From an uncultured bacterium (lineage in GTDB: Bacteria; Actinomycetota; Coriobacteriia; Coriobacteriales; Eggerthellaceae), in NCBI GenBank assembly GCA_905215035.1, contig CAJMOJ010000005.1, forward strand, positions 1-62,087: a stretch of DNA of 62,087 nucleotides. Direction: 5' to 3'. A program made the position numbers and the translations under genes. Below the pieces are notes generated by a model. That model was not told the origin of the DNA and made no database searches. It worked only from the letters and a program-made list of their open reading frames with translations. Positions 18,564 to 27,266 of this stretch are shown here, piece after piece; within the stretch, counting starts at the first letter, position 1; every line of letters begins with the position of its first letter.

Positions 18564-19388
18564 ATGAGAATCGTCACCTTACTTGAAAATAATGTCTCAC
18601 CCCATGCCGCCGGAGCTACCAATGCAGATGAACTCACAAGCGCGCATGGATTGAGTCTTTATCTTGAAACCACAAGCCATCGCATCCTTTTTGATATGGG
18701 TCCTGGCGATGAGTTTGCTCGCAATGCACGTAATCTCAGCATTGACCTTGCCGCTGTTGATCTCGCTGCGATCTCACATGGACATTACGATCACGGACGG
18801 GGACTTGCAACGTTTCTGTCACTCAACCCTACAGCGCCCTTCTATACCACCGCACGCGCTTTTGAAAACCACTATTCTGAAGCGGGTTGGATCGGTCTCG
18901 ACCCTCAACTAGAGCACCATCCCCAACATCGCATCGCTCAACCCATCGAAGAAATTGCGCCCGGTATCACACTCTTCTCAAATGTTGATCACCATGACCT
19001 CCCCTCTCCTGCCAATGATTGCTTGTGTGACGATGCGGGTCTCGATCATTTCGAGCACGAACAAAACCTCCTTATCGCAGAAGATGACTCGCTCGTGCTG
19101 ATTGGCGGATGTGCACACCGCGGGATTGTTAATATTCTTGAAGCTGCCAAAAGCATCGCTGGCCACTACCCTGATATCGTAATCTCAGGCTTTCACCTAG
19201 CCATCGGTGGCGAGGGTGCTTGCGCAGTTGATGATGCCTACCTTGATGAATTTGCCGCACGTCTCATGACCACGGGTGCAACATTCTACACAGGCCATTG
19301 CACAGGATCTGAAGCATATGAACGCCTTGCAACACGAATGGGTGAAGCACTTCATCCTTGTAATACCGGCGACGAAATCATTGTGTAA
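18564..19388 (+). CDS. Metallo-beta-lactamase-fold protein, pterin-associated subfamily
   Basis: This 274-residue protein has the metal motif S-H-G-H-Y-D-H-G-R-G. It ends with Y-T-G-H-C-T-G-S-E-A-Y, the layout of archaeal and bacterial proteins annotated as dihydropterin ribofuranosylaminobenzene phosphate synthase-like. The lysine/histidine pattern I-G-G-C-A-H-R-G-I-V-N is also typical. The true reaction in bacteria is not established. The upstream ribosome site is weak. It faces the MATE gene with an 18-base gap. Confidence 0.82.
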   Translation: MRIVTLLENNVSPHAAGATNADELTSAHGLSLYLETTSHRILFDMGPGDEFARNARNLSIDLAAVDLAAISHGHYDHGRGLATFLSLNPTAPFYTTARAFENHYSEAGWIGLDPQLEHHPQHRIAQPIEEIAPGITLFSNVDHHDLPSPANDCLCDDAGLDHFEHEQNLLIAEDDSLVLIGGCAHRGIVNILEAAKSIAGHYPDIVISGFHLAIGGEGACAVDDAYLDEFAARLMTTGATFYTGHCTGSEAYERLATRMGEALHPCNTGDEIIV

Positions 19389-19405
19389 TACAAACGGTTG
19401 CTCTA

Positions 19406-20782
19406 CTAATCCAACGCGGCAGTTGCTGCATTAATCATCCAGACGTCTTTGCGGATACGCAACCCGTTTGCAATTGCACGTCCCCCCATCAACACAACAT
19501 CAAAAGCACCCCAAAGAACAAGCGCACCTATGAAACTATTCGATAAAAATGGCACTACACAAAATTCTATAATCGCCAAAATTACAATGTAGAGACCCGC
19601 CACAAAGAGCAAGGTAAGAGCAAGATAGCGAAAATCACCTGCACCAATAAGGATTCCATCAAGCGCCCACATCCATCCTTGAAGTGGCATGGTAATACCT
19701 GAAACAAGCATCCCTGCCGTCACCACATACTGGATCTCTTCGCTAGGGGAGAACAACTGTCCGGCAAAAAATCCTAAGCCCACAAAAAGAATACCCACGC
19801 TAATACCCATAACCATACCCGAACGAGCCGTTACCTGAGTGAGCTTTCGTGCCTCTCCAAACGCCTGAGCACCAAGCTTTGCTCCCACTAATGCCTGGCC
19901 TGCAATTGCTACTGAATCAAGGATATTGACCGCAAAATTCCATACTGCATTTACAATTTGATATCCCGCTAGCACCTGCGTCCCCATCGATGCTGCCACA
20001 ACAACGGTTGCAACAATAGCAATACGCAATGCAAGTGTGCGTACAAAGAGCGGAAACCCATCGTGACCTGCTGCCGCAATCCCTGCAAAATGAGGACGCA
20101 AGGTAACACCATCTTTGAGCGCCCATCGAATGGCAGGAATTGCTAGAAATAATCCCATAAACCACTGAGCGATGAGTGTCGCAAAACCAGAACCAGCAAT
20201 CCCCCAACCCAAGACAATAACAAAAATGATATCGAGTACGGTATTGAGCACAGCACCACTAACAGCTGCAACGAGTGTAATGTTTATCTTTTGTAGCCCC
20301 CGATAAATGCCATTCGAAGCGTAGACTAAAAGCATTCCAGGAACACCTATGACGACCGCTTGCGTATACATAACTGCCTGTGTTAAATCGGCACCACGTC
20401 CGCCCAACAAAAAACAAAGTGGATCTGCAAACACAAAGAGCACCGCTGCAAGCACAACGCCAATTACCAGCGACAGCCACATACTGTCAACTCCTACTTG
20501 GAGGCCCTCGCGCTTTTGACCAGCACCAAATAGACGCGCCACTTGCGAAGTTGTTGAGTAAGCAAGAAAAATACACAAGCCCACCGCGGTGAGCACAATG
20601 GTTGAACCAAGCGATAAACCAGCAAGTGCCGAATCGCTCACATGCCCAATAATGGCAGTATCAACCAAAATAAAAGCAGGCTCTGCTATCAGCTGACCAA
20701 ACGTAGGAATAGCAAGAAGGGCAAGCTGCTTAGTGATAGATGGAACTGTTTTGTCAGTTGTTTTGTTAGATGCAATACTCAT
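19406..20782 (-). CDS. MATE-family efflux transporter (DinF-like)
   Basis: The 458-residue protein has twelve hydrophobic segments in two homologous halves, as in MATE exporters that use Na+ or H+ gradients. Helix 1 carries L-A-I-P-T-F-G-Q-L and the second half repeats the pattern around residue 255. The DinF-like branch (V-D-T-A-I-I-G-H-V-S) fits best. Substrates cannot be predicted. The start codon lacks a Shine-Dalgarno match. A TATAAT box about 20 bases upstream on this strand suggests a very short leader. Confidence 0.88.
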   Translation of the reverse strand: MSIASNKTTDKTVPSITKQLALLAIPTFGQLIAEPAFILVDTAIIGHVSDSALAGLSLGSTIVLTAVGLCIFLAYSTTSQVARLFGAGQKREGLQVGVDSMWLSLVIGVVLAAVLFVFADPLCFLLGGRGADLTQAVMYTQAVVIGVPGMLLVYASNGIYRGLQKINITLVAAVSGAVLNTVLDIIFVIVLGWGIAGSGFATLIAQWFMGLFLAIPAIRWALKDGVTLRPHFAGIAAAGHDGFPLFVRTLALRIAIVATVVVAASMGTQVLAGYQIVNAVWNFAVNILDSVAIAGQALVGAKLGAQAFGEARKLTQVTARSGMVMGISVGILFVGLGFFAGQLFSPSEEIQYVVTAGMLVSGITMPLQGWMWALDGILIGAGDFRYLALTLLFVAGLYIVILAIIEFCVVPFLSNSFIGALVLWGAFDVVLMGGRAIANGLRIRKDVWMINAATAALD

Positions 20783-20840
20783 ATCGCGTAGATTTTATTA
20801 TACCATTGCTATTTCGAGAAGTCTGTCCCCTGTTATGTTG

Positions 20841-21797
20841 CTATCCGTTGCATTCCCAAGACCCAGTTTTATTTGAACCTGCACGATGAATCTGTCCCGC
20901 ATCACGAAGATTTTTTACCACGCGTGCAGCCGTGCGTGGGGATACATCCAAATATCCCGCAAGGTCTTGAATGGTGGCCCTAGGGTTATTCCTAAATAGC
21001 GCAAGCGCATCCATTTCTTGTTGCGTACGCTTCTCAGCTGGACGCATCCAATAGCGCAGACTTTCTGCTATTGCCTCGAGCATAAGTTCAACAAACACTT
21101 CGCTAGAACCTTGTGCATCACAAGCAGCAAGTGCTCGATAGTAATCCTGCTGCCTTGCAAAAATAGCAGACTCTATAGGAAGCCACGCAAACATATCACG
21201 CCACGAAGCAAGCAAGCACGTATGCCAAAGACGTCCACAACGACCGTTCCCATCCTCAAAAGGATGAATGAACTCAAACTCATAATGAAAAATACTCGAC
21301 GCAATGAGAGGATGAAAATCCGTTGATGCGAGCCAATCGAAAAGATCCTGCATCACTGTTGCAACATACTGCGGCGGGGTTCCTGCATGGATAAGCACAT
21401 CGCCGTCAAAAACACCCACATTTTTTGAGCGAAGCTTTCCTGCCCCTTTCACAAGGCCGGTCATAAGGAGGCGATGGGCACGCAAAAGATCATCCAACGA
21501 ATACGGGTTGAACGTATCAAGCGCCTCATAAGCGGCAATAGCATTTTGTACTTCAAGAATATCTTTTGGATTGCCTAAAACACGTTGACCATCAATAATC
21601 TCTTGCACCTCATCTTCTGCAAGCGTATTACCCTCAATAGCCAACGAGGAATGAATGGTTTTAATACGCATCTTGCGATGAAGCCAAGGTTTTGCATCAT
21701 GCACTGCAGAAGCCTTAAACTCACCCATCAACTCAACGATCTCAAGTACAAGTTCATCAATGCGGGTAGTTTTATTGAACGGTGGTTCGTATGACAT
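20841..21797 (-). CDS. Fic-family protein (class II, with C-terminal winged helix)
   Basis: Fic proteins transfer AMP or related groups from nucleotides to target proteins. The 318-residue protein has a complete core motif H-P-F-E-D-G-N-G-R. The autoinhibitory helix S-S-L-A-I-E-G-N lies near residue 52, ahead of the Fic core, which makes it class II. The last 60 residues form a winged-helix DNA-binding domain (T-I-Q-D-L-A-G-Y-L-D-V-S-P-R-T-A). Together with the palindromic array at 21859-21905 this suggests the protein binds its own promoter. GAGGAG lies four bases before the ATG. No antitoxin gene is adjacent. Confidence 0.9.
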   Translation of the reverse strand: MSYEPPFNKTTRIDELVLEIVELMGEFKASAVHDAKPWLHRKMRIKTIHSSLAIEGNTLAEDEVQEIIDGQRVLGNPKDILEVQNAIAAYEALDTFNPYSLDDLLRAHRLLMTGLVKGAGKLRSKNVGVFDGDVLIHAGTPPQYVATVMQDLFDWLASTDFHPLIASSIFHYEFEFIHPFEDGNGRCGRLWHTCLLASWRDMFAWLPIESAIFARQQDYYRALAACDAQGSSEVFVELMLEAIAESLRYWMRPAEKRTQQEMDALALFRNNPRATIQDLAGYLDVSPRTAARVVKNLRDAGQIHRAGSNKTGSWECNG

Positions 21798-21858
21798 GAT
21801 ACTCCTCGCAACAAGAATAGATCAAAGGTTTAGTGACGTGTCCACAGTTATATAGAGT

Positions 21859-21905
21859 CATTTTATTATGCCATTTTTATTATGCCAAATGGCATAATAA
21901 AAATG
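21859..21905 (-). promoter_or_regulatory. Operator array upstream of fic: three TTATTATGCCA half-sites
   Basis: CATTTTTATTATGCCA (21872-21887) and its exact complement (21890-21905) form a 34-base perfect palindrome with a 2-base centre. A third, directly repeated half-site CATTTTATTATGCCA lies at 21859-21873. The array begins 62 bases upstream of the fic start codon and overlaps the region where its -35 box should be. Autoregulation by the winged helix of the Fic protein is the simplest reading. Confidence 0.7.
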
Positions 21906-22074
21906 AAATCAATCAAAAGCTTAAAAATTTCCGAGTCGCTTTCAAGCTATTTTCGAGCTGCCCTTAAACTACCCTCCCCCCCCCACCACAAATAATGATC
22001 TTGCCTAGATAAATGGAACTTGCGAAAGAAGGGTAATGGGAGACTTCCTTGCGATAACTGACATAAAACCCGCC

Positions 22075-22103
22075 AGTGTCTGGGGGTCAGATTGTCAGAC
22101 ATT
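22075..22103. repeat. Left inverted repeat near small ORF (GTCTGGGGG end)
   Basis: AGTGTCTG and CAGACATT pair around GGGGTCAGATTGT. The block GTCTGGGGG recurs in opposite orientation at 22470-22478. The two may be ends of a small degenerate mobile element or REP-like pair enclosing the 65-residue gene. Confidence 0.35.
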
Positions 22104-22174
22104 GAAACAATAATTACGTTGATATACCAGCTGGGTCAGTAACCGAGCAATACTTTCAGAACCTTCAAACATGG

Positions 22175-22372
22175 TTATTCATGCTCAGGCAACTTAACAA
22201 GTTCGTATTCCTCCGCCCAATAAAACCAATCAGCATCATTTTGATCTTCTGCTTCAACTCCGTAAATGACACCACATTGCCCCATGCCAGCATCCGAGCC
22301 GTCATCAATATCTATAACAAAACAAGGCTTACCTGATGGTTTATGCAAAACCCTATCGTAAAGATTAAACAC
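22175..22372 (-). CDS. Small acidic hypothetical protein
   Basis: The 65-residue protein starts with GTG, six bases after AGGTGA, so translation is well supported. It is acidic with aromatic clusters (D-W-F-Y-W-A-E-E-Y) and the N-terminal phrase F-N-L-Y-D-R-V. I do not recognise a family. The gene stands alone in a 1.1-kb stretch without other protein genes, between inverted GTCTGGGGG blocks, which hints at an accessory cargo. Confidence 0.6.
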   Translation of the reverse strand: MFNLYDRVLHKPSGKPCFVIDIDDGSDAGMGQCGVIYGVEAEDQNDADWFYWAEEYELVKLPEHE

Positions 22373-22445
22373 TGAAAATCACCTGCTTCTACCCATCTTC
22401 AAACAAAGATCTGTACGCTTACTTGAATAGCATAATGAGCGCAAA

Positions 22446-22480
22446 ACAGTCTGGGCATTCAAAGATTGCCCCCAGACTGT
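22446..22480. repeat. Right inverted repeat (GTCTGGGGG end)
   Basis: ACAGTCTGGG and CCCAGACTGT are perfect 10-base arms around a 15-base loop. The site lies between the small GTG-start gene and the tRNA. No T run follows, so a terminator is less likely than a repeat end. Confidence 0.45.
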
Positions 22481-22553
22481 CCCCAATGACAGGATGTGCA
22501 TTCGAAAAACAAAAGGTCAACAAGCAAAATGCCTATTGACCTGAATGTTTTAC

Positions 22554-22629
22554 TGGAGCCAACGGCCGGACTCGAACCGGCGACCTACGCATTACGAGTG
22601 CGTTGCTCTACCAACTGAGCCACGTTGGC
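22554..22629 (-). tRNA. tRNA-Thr (anticodon CGU)
   Basis: The full cloverleaf can be drawn: acceptor GCCAACG with CGTTGGC, D stem GCTC/GAGC, anticodon stem ACGCA/TGCGT around CTCGTAA, and T stem GCCGG/CCGGC around TTCGAGT. The anticodon is CGT in DNA. The CCA end is encoded. The discriminator base is T, as is common in tRNA-Thr. Confidence 0.96.
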
Positions 22630-22891
22630 TTTTGTGTTGCTCTATTCTACCGCATAACGTTCTTTTTTCAATTAGAAACCTTGATGAACAAGGAGGCAAA
22701 CACGCAAGAGGCACAAATCTCATCGACAACATGATCTATTACACAGCGCACCTAAGCCACGCATGAACAAGAATTACCTATCAATAACTATTCAATTTCA
22801 TTGTCTCATGCCAATGCCTCTACCGCTACAATAGTGATCAGGAGTCATGTATATGACAAAGAATCATTCAGCGTCGACCTGAGGGGGAAAC

Positions 22892-24199
22892 ATGGGTTGG
22901 CAAGAAGAATATGAAAACAAACAAATCACCCTCGATGAGATCTTTGAGCACTACATCACCGGCAACCAAAAGATTTACACGGGTGGACTTCACGTTCCCA
23001 CCACTATCATCATGGGTATGCTCGACCGCGTTCAAGCAGGTACCTTGTCAGGGATTAATATCTATGGCAACTGGATGAATGGCGACTTCCCCTTTGGAGA
23101 GATGCACGTCACCCCAGATCAGTTCCGCTACCATACCTATTTTGCAGGCCCCAATGAGCGCGCAGGATTTAAATCAGGTTGCGTTACTCATATCCCTGTA
23201 CATTTCTCTGATACCAACCGCATGCTTGAAGAAATCGGTCTCGATTATGCTGTCGTGCAAATGACACCACCTAATGCCGATGGTGTATGCAATATTGGGC
23301 CGCTTGGCTTTGAGCAGGGTGCCCTGCGTGGCGCCAAGCACATCATCGCCCAAATTAACACTAACCTACCGCGCGTCCATGGTGATTCGCATGGCTACCA
23401 CGTAAACCAAATTGATGCTTTTTTGCTACAAGATCTCGCGCTCGAAGATGTTGAAACACCAGCGCCTACCAAAGAGGAACTCGAGGTGGCCGCTCATATT
23501 GTTGATCGTATTGACGATGGATCATGCATTCAACTTGGTATTGGCGGCATTTCAAATGCTATTGCAAAAGGCCTCGAATGCAAGAAACACCTGGGTGCCT
23601 ATACGGAAATGTATTCAGATGCGCTCGCTGATCTGCAGATCAAAGGCATCATTGATAACTCGATGAAAAACTATATGCCTGGTGTATCTGTTGGCGGCTA
23701 CTCAACCGGCACCAAGCGTCTCTACGACTACATTAACGATAATCCAGACATGTATTACTGCAGCTACGAGGAAGTATGCAATCCAGAGCATATTGCTCGT
23801 AATGACAACATGATCTCTATCAACACCGCCATCTCAATTGACCTTACCGGTCAAGTTTGCGCTGAAAGCATTGGCCCGCGCCAATACTCTGCAAGCGGCG
23901 GTCAGTTCGATTTTGTGCGCGGTGTAAAACACTCCAAGGGCGGCCAAGGATACATCGCCGTCACCAGTGTCGCGCACACCAAACAAGGACCTGTCTCTAA
24001 AATTGTTCCTCTGCTCACCCAAGGAAGCGCTATCACCAGTTTGCGCAACGATCTTCAATTTGTTGCAACTGAATATGGAGTCGCGGACTTACGCTGGGCA
24101 GATATCCCGACGCGTGCAGCACGCCTCATTGCTATTGCTCATCCTGATTTTCGCGAAGAGCTTACCCTGCAAGCAAAGAAACTCGGTATTCTGTACTAA
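22892..24199 (+). CDS. Acetyl-CoA hydrolase/transferase family protein (4-hydroxybutyrate or butyrate CoA-transferase type)
   Basis: This 435-residue family I CoA-transferase has the catalytic glutamate in Y-T-E-M-Y-S-D and the CoA loop Q-L-G-I-G-G-I-S-N. Members move CoA between acetate and butyrate, 4-hydroxybutyrate or similar acids. Which one applies cannot be read from sequence. GAGGGGG precedes the ATG. A universal stress protein gene follows on the same strand after 77 bases, and CoA-linked genes are frequent in this part of the window. It may serve fermentation end-product formation. Confidence 0.88.
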   Translation: MGWQEEYENKQITLDEIFEHYITGNQKIYTGGLHVPTTIIMGMLDRVQAGTLSGINIYGNWMNGDFPFGEMHVTPDQFRYHTYFAGPNERAGFKSGCVTHIPVHFSDTNRMLEEIGLDYAVVQMTPPNADGVCNIGPLGFEQGALRGAKHIIAQINTNLPRVHGDSHGYHVNQIDAFLLQDLALEDVETPAPTKEELEVAAHIVDRIDDGSCIQLGIGGISNAIAKGLECKKHLGAYTEMYSDALADLQIKGIIDNSMKNYMPGVSVGGYSTGTKRLYDYINDNPDMYYCSYEEVCNPEHIARNDNMISINTAISIDLTGQVCAESIGPRQYSASGGQFDFVRGVKHSKGGQGYIAVTSVAHTKQGPVSKIVPLLTQGSAITSLRNDLQFVATEYGVADLRWADIPTRAARLIAIAHPDFREELTLQAKKLGILY

Positions 24200-24276
24200 T
24201 CAAAAACAATCTGACGAATAACGTAACGATCAATCTATCGAACAAGTAAGTGACAACAAGATAAGGAGAAAGCCCG

Positions 24277-24759
24277 ATGATGCGATATAAAACCATTTTG
24301 GTTCCCTACGATGGATCAGACCATGCCAAGTGCGCTATTGAGTGCGCACGCGAATTTGTGGACAACAATCCTAATGCCATGATGCATATCATCACGGTCA
24401 TTTATCCCGACACTATTCCAACAGCAACTAATCTCGATCCCTTAACCGGCACCGATACAGGCTTTGTCTACTTTGAGGCGTATTCAGAAATGGTTAACGA
24501 TGAGATTAAGCAAGCCCATGATGATATGGTTAAGGCTGCTGAGCCCTATGTCCAAGGACTGCATCCGGGACGTGTATTGTATCGCGTCGTATCCCATCCC
24601 TCCCCAGTAGAAGGGATTTGCCGCTATGCGGATAAACATGATTGCGATTTGATTGTTATGGGACGTCGTGGCCTAGGTGCTATCCGCAGTATTCTCGGTA
24701 GTGTAAGCGACGGAGTTTTGCGCCGCGTTGACATACCGGTTATGACCGTCAAAAAATAA
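24277..24759 (+). CDS. Universal stress protein, ATP-binding UspA type
   Basis: This 160-residue single-domain protein has the start motif I-L-V-P-Y-D-G-S-D and the ATP-binding signature G-R-R-G-L-G-A-x7-G-S-V-S, so it should bind nucleotide. Two ATG codons are adjacent; AAGGAGA serves the first with seven-base spacing. It follows the CoA-transferase gene and may be co-transcribed. The physiological role is unspecified. Confidence 0.92.
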   Translation: MMRYKTILVPYDGSDHAKCAIECAREFVDNNPNAMMHIITVIYPDTIPTATNLDPLTGTDTGFVYFEAYSEMVNDEIKQAHDDMVKAAEPYVQGLHPGRVLYRVVSHPSPVEGICRYADKHDCDLIVMGRRGLGAIRSILGSVSDGVLRRVDIPVMTVKK

Positions 24760-24846
24760 CAGTCCTCACAAAACAAGAATTGAGCTCTAGCCTTTTGCGT
24801 ACTTTTTTTGCGCACTTTTTCGCGCACGTATCAGTTTAGAGCACGC

Positions 24847-25965
24847 CTATTTTTGCGCACGCATTAATTCGCGTGCTGACCAGGTAATCCACAACGTTCT
24901 CAGCGCATTATCAAGCGTGCTGCTACATTCTGCTCCTGGAGCCCCACGCAACACATCGACAATATCCTGTACCTGCCCCGCTCCGGGGTAGGTATCCGTT
25001 TGGGTGGTAATTTCTATCGTTTCGAGTTCCGCTTCTTCACGCACACCACCCATCACGCCCTCATGGGCAACAGCCGCCTCAGGATCCCCCGCAATACACT
25101 CCAGCCTAAGAGGCGCTGCGTTGTCGTAATACGGGAATTCGATCGATCCATGATCACCAAAAATCAAGAAACGATCTAAGGCCTTATAGGTGGCATAGCA
25201 CCATATACCTGATACGAGCACACCCGACTCTGTACGCGCTGAAAGAGACACCGCATCTTCAGCCTCATAAAAACCGGTCTCGTTGGTTACTTCAAGTTTG
25301 AAATCAACAAGCGGTGATGCAAGATAATCTACCAGATCAAGCATATGGGCATCACCCTCATAAAAGTGGCTACCTCCGGAAATTTCGGGACGCACACGCC
25401 ACGGTTTTTCTGCCTCAGGAAGCATTTCCTCGGCAGTTTGGCGTTGCGTACGAATAATCTGAACACCACGCACTTTGCCAATCGCGCCTGAATCAAGCAA
25501 GCGTTTAACTTCTTTATAGCGTGGCATACCACGACGATAATGCGCAACAAAGCACTGTGTTCCACTTTCCTCAAACGCAGCTTTAATTGCTTGAGCGTCA
25601 TCCCATGATAAGGCGATGGGTTTTTCCAAATAACAATGTTTATGCGCTGCCGCAACCTTACAGGCATACTCTTTATGCACGTTAGGCGTAGTAGCAACAT
25701 AGACAATGTCAATGTCGGGATCAGCCAACAATTCATCCAGACTATCGTAAGCACGACCATGTCCATGACGCTCACACCAAGCAACTGCTTTCTCTTTAGT
25801 GCGGTTCCAAATACCTGCAAGTTCTGAATGATTAGCCTCATACATAGGCACACCATTTTTGGTTTCAACTACATCCCCACAACCAATAATCCCCCAACGG
25901 ATTACTTTGTCACGAGCACAGCTCCTAACATGATTTCCCTCTGTATTTCCTTTTGCCTCTACCAT
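24847..25965 (-). CDS. Gfo/Idh/MocA-family oxidoreductase
   Basis: The 372-residue protein has the Rossmann motif W-G-I-I-G-C-G-D-V near residue 25 and the family catalytic phrase Y-L-E-K-P-I-A. The C-terminal domain includes E-G-D-A-H-M-L-D-L with the usual histidine. The family oxidises or reduces sugars, inositols and related compounds with NAD(P). The substrate is unknown and no sugar transporter is near. The ATG at 25965 follows AGAGGGAA; an ATG 21 bases upstream lacks a ribosome site. Confidence 0.88.
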   Translation of the reverse strand: MVEAKGNTEGNHVRSCARDKVIRWGIIGCGDVVETKNGVPMYEANHSELAGIWNRTKEKAVAWCERHGHGRAYDSLDELLADPDIDIVYVATTPNVHKEYACKVAAAHKHCYLEKPIALSWDDAQAIKAAFEESGTQCFVAHYRRGMPRYKEVKRLLDSGAIGKVRGVQIIRTQRQTAEEMLPEAEKPWRVRPEISGGSHFYEGDAHMLDLVDYLASPLVDFKLEVTNETGFYEAEDAVSLSARTESGVLVSGIWCYATYKALDRFLIFGDHGSIEFPYYDNAAPLRLECIAGDPEAAVAHEGVMGGVREEAELETIEITTQTDTYPGAGQVQDIVDVLRGAPGAECSSTLDNALRTLWITWSARELMRAQK

Positions 25966-26079
25966 GGCTATTCCCTCTCGCCTCATCTGATAGACCCAGT
26001 GTTCATACTGTTGCTACTCACTATAGGGGTTATCAGCTGAAAGACGTGCGTCATTTTGATTTCTTTATGCGCACGAAAA

Positions 26080-26109
26080 AAGCTCCCCAGAAATGAATCT
26101 GGAGAGCTT
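26080..26109 (-). terminator. Terminator of crotonase-family gene
   Basis: AAGCTCCCCAGA and TCTGGAGAGCTT pair with one mismatch around a short loop. Read on the minus strand it is followed by a run of seven T residues. It lies 42 bases beyond the stop at 26151. Confidence 0.88.
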
Positions 26110-26150
26110 GAGAATCACATCACAAAAGATGTATGTATCAGGCGATCGGC

Positions 26151-26999
26151 CTAGTGATTGGTGAAAGCGTAGTTCTCAGGATTTGCCTTTACATCCTCAC
26201 GGAGTTTAGGATTCATCTTCTTTACGCCGCGACGAGCGTCGTCAGTCTGAGAAGCCAAAACCTGATTGAGGTTTTCCATCTTGATCTGAGCGTCGAAAGA
26301 ATTGTCGAGAGAAGACTGGAGAGAGTTCTTGGTAAGGCGAAGACCCAATGGTGAAGAGTTCTTGCACATAGCCTCTGCCATCTTTACGGCCTCTTCTACA
26401 ACGTCGTCATCAGCAACAACCTTAGCAGCAAAGCCCCAGGTAAGAAGCTCAGCAGCACCAATGCGGCGTGCAGTGTAGAGAGCCTCAGCAGCACGAGCGT
26501 AACCAACGATGCGAGGGAGATAGTAAGAACCAGACATGTCAGTACCAGTCAAACCAATGTTTAAGTAGCCTGCCTGCATCTTGTAAGACTCACCCAAAAC
26601 GCGGATGTCGCAAGCGCAGGAAAGTGAAAGGCCGCCGCCTACTGCGTGGCCCTTAAGAGCACCAATGATAGGCTGAGGGCATGCGCGCATGTTAACAGCC
26701 TGATCAGAGCAGATGGTCTGCATGATGTTGTAGTCACGCTGGCAACGACCAAGCTCTGCAGGTGGCTCATAGTTGAGCTCGTTCAAATTGAAGCCTGCGC
26801 AGAAAGACTTGCCCTCGCCGGTGAGAACAATAACGCGGCAATCCTGATCCATGCGGACAAGCTTGAGGTAATCGTTGAAGTCACGCATCTGCTGATAAGA
26901 CATAGCGTTAAGATTGTCAGCATCATTAAAAGATACAACGTGGATAGGACCACGGACATCTACAATTAAGCGCTCATAATTGTAGGTAAATTCGGGCAT
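26151..26999 (-). CDS. Crotonase-family protein lacking both catalytic glutamates
   Basis: The 282-residue protein has the crotonase fold signatures K-S-F-C-A-G-F-N-L (oxyanion hole) and L-K-G-H-A-V-G-G-G-L. The residue after the GGG loop that is Glu in enoyl-CoA hydratase is Ser here, and the second Glu position (after Q-P in the classic enzyme) is Tyr in A-G-Y-L-N-I-G. Ordinary hydration is therefore unlikely. A decarboxylase, hydrolase, thioesterase or C-C bond reaction on a CoA ester would fit. The ATG at 26999 has a perfect AGGAGG eight bases upstream. It is a single-gene unit with its own terminator. Confidence 0.8.
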   Translation of the reverse strand: MPEFTYNYERLIVDVRGPIHVVSFNDADNLNAMSYQQMRDFNDYLKLVRMDQDCRVIVLTGEGKSFCAGFNLNELNYEPPAELGRCQRDYNIMQTICSDQAVNMRACPQPIIGALKGHAVGGGLSLSCACDIRVLGESYKMQAGYLNIGLTGTDMSGSYYLPRIVGYARAAEALYTARRIGAAELLTWGFAAKVVADDDVVEEAVKMAEAMCKNSSPLGLRLTKNSLQSSLDNSFDAQIKMENLNQVLASQTDDARRGVKKMNPKLREDVKANPENYAFTNH

Positions 27000-27266
27000 T
27001 TTATATGCCTCCTGGTATACGCTCATGCGCATCCCCTTCCCAGTTGGAAACTTAACATAGTCCTTAAATTGTAAAATTGCACTTGCGCCTTGTCAAAGAA
27101 ACTCCACTGTTTTTTATGACTTTCTTCTAACAAGGTGGCATTCTTGTATACAGCACACTAAAATATCGCATTAAAATAGATGCACAAAGAAATAGCTACT
27201 ATTTCACTCTTAGATACGTAATAGTGCATTTTCTTTTAATCTTCTTATAACAGACTAGGAGGATCC

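Noticed and set aside
20841..21797. Fic/antitoxin two-gene toxin module
   Set aside because: No small antitoxin gene is adjacent; the inhibitory helix lies within the Fic protein itself.
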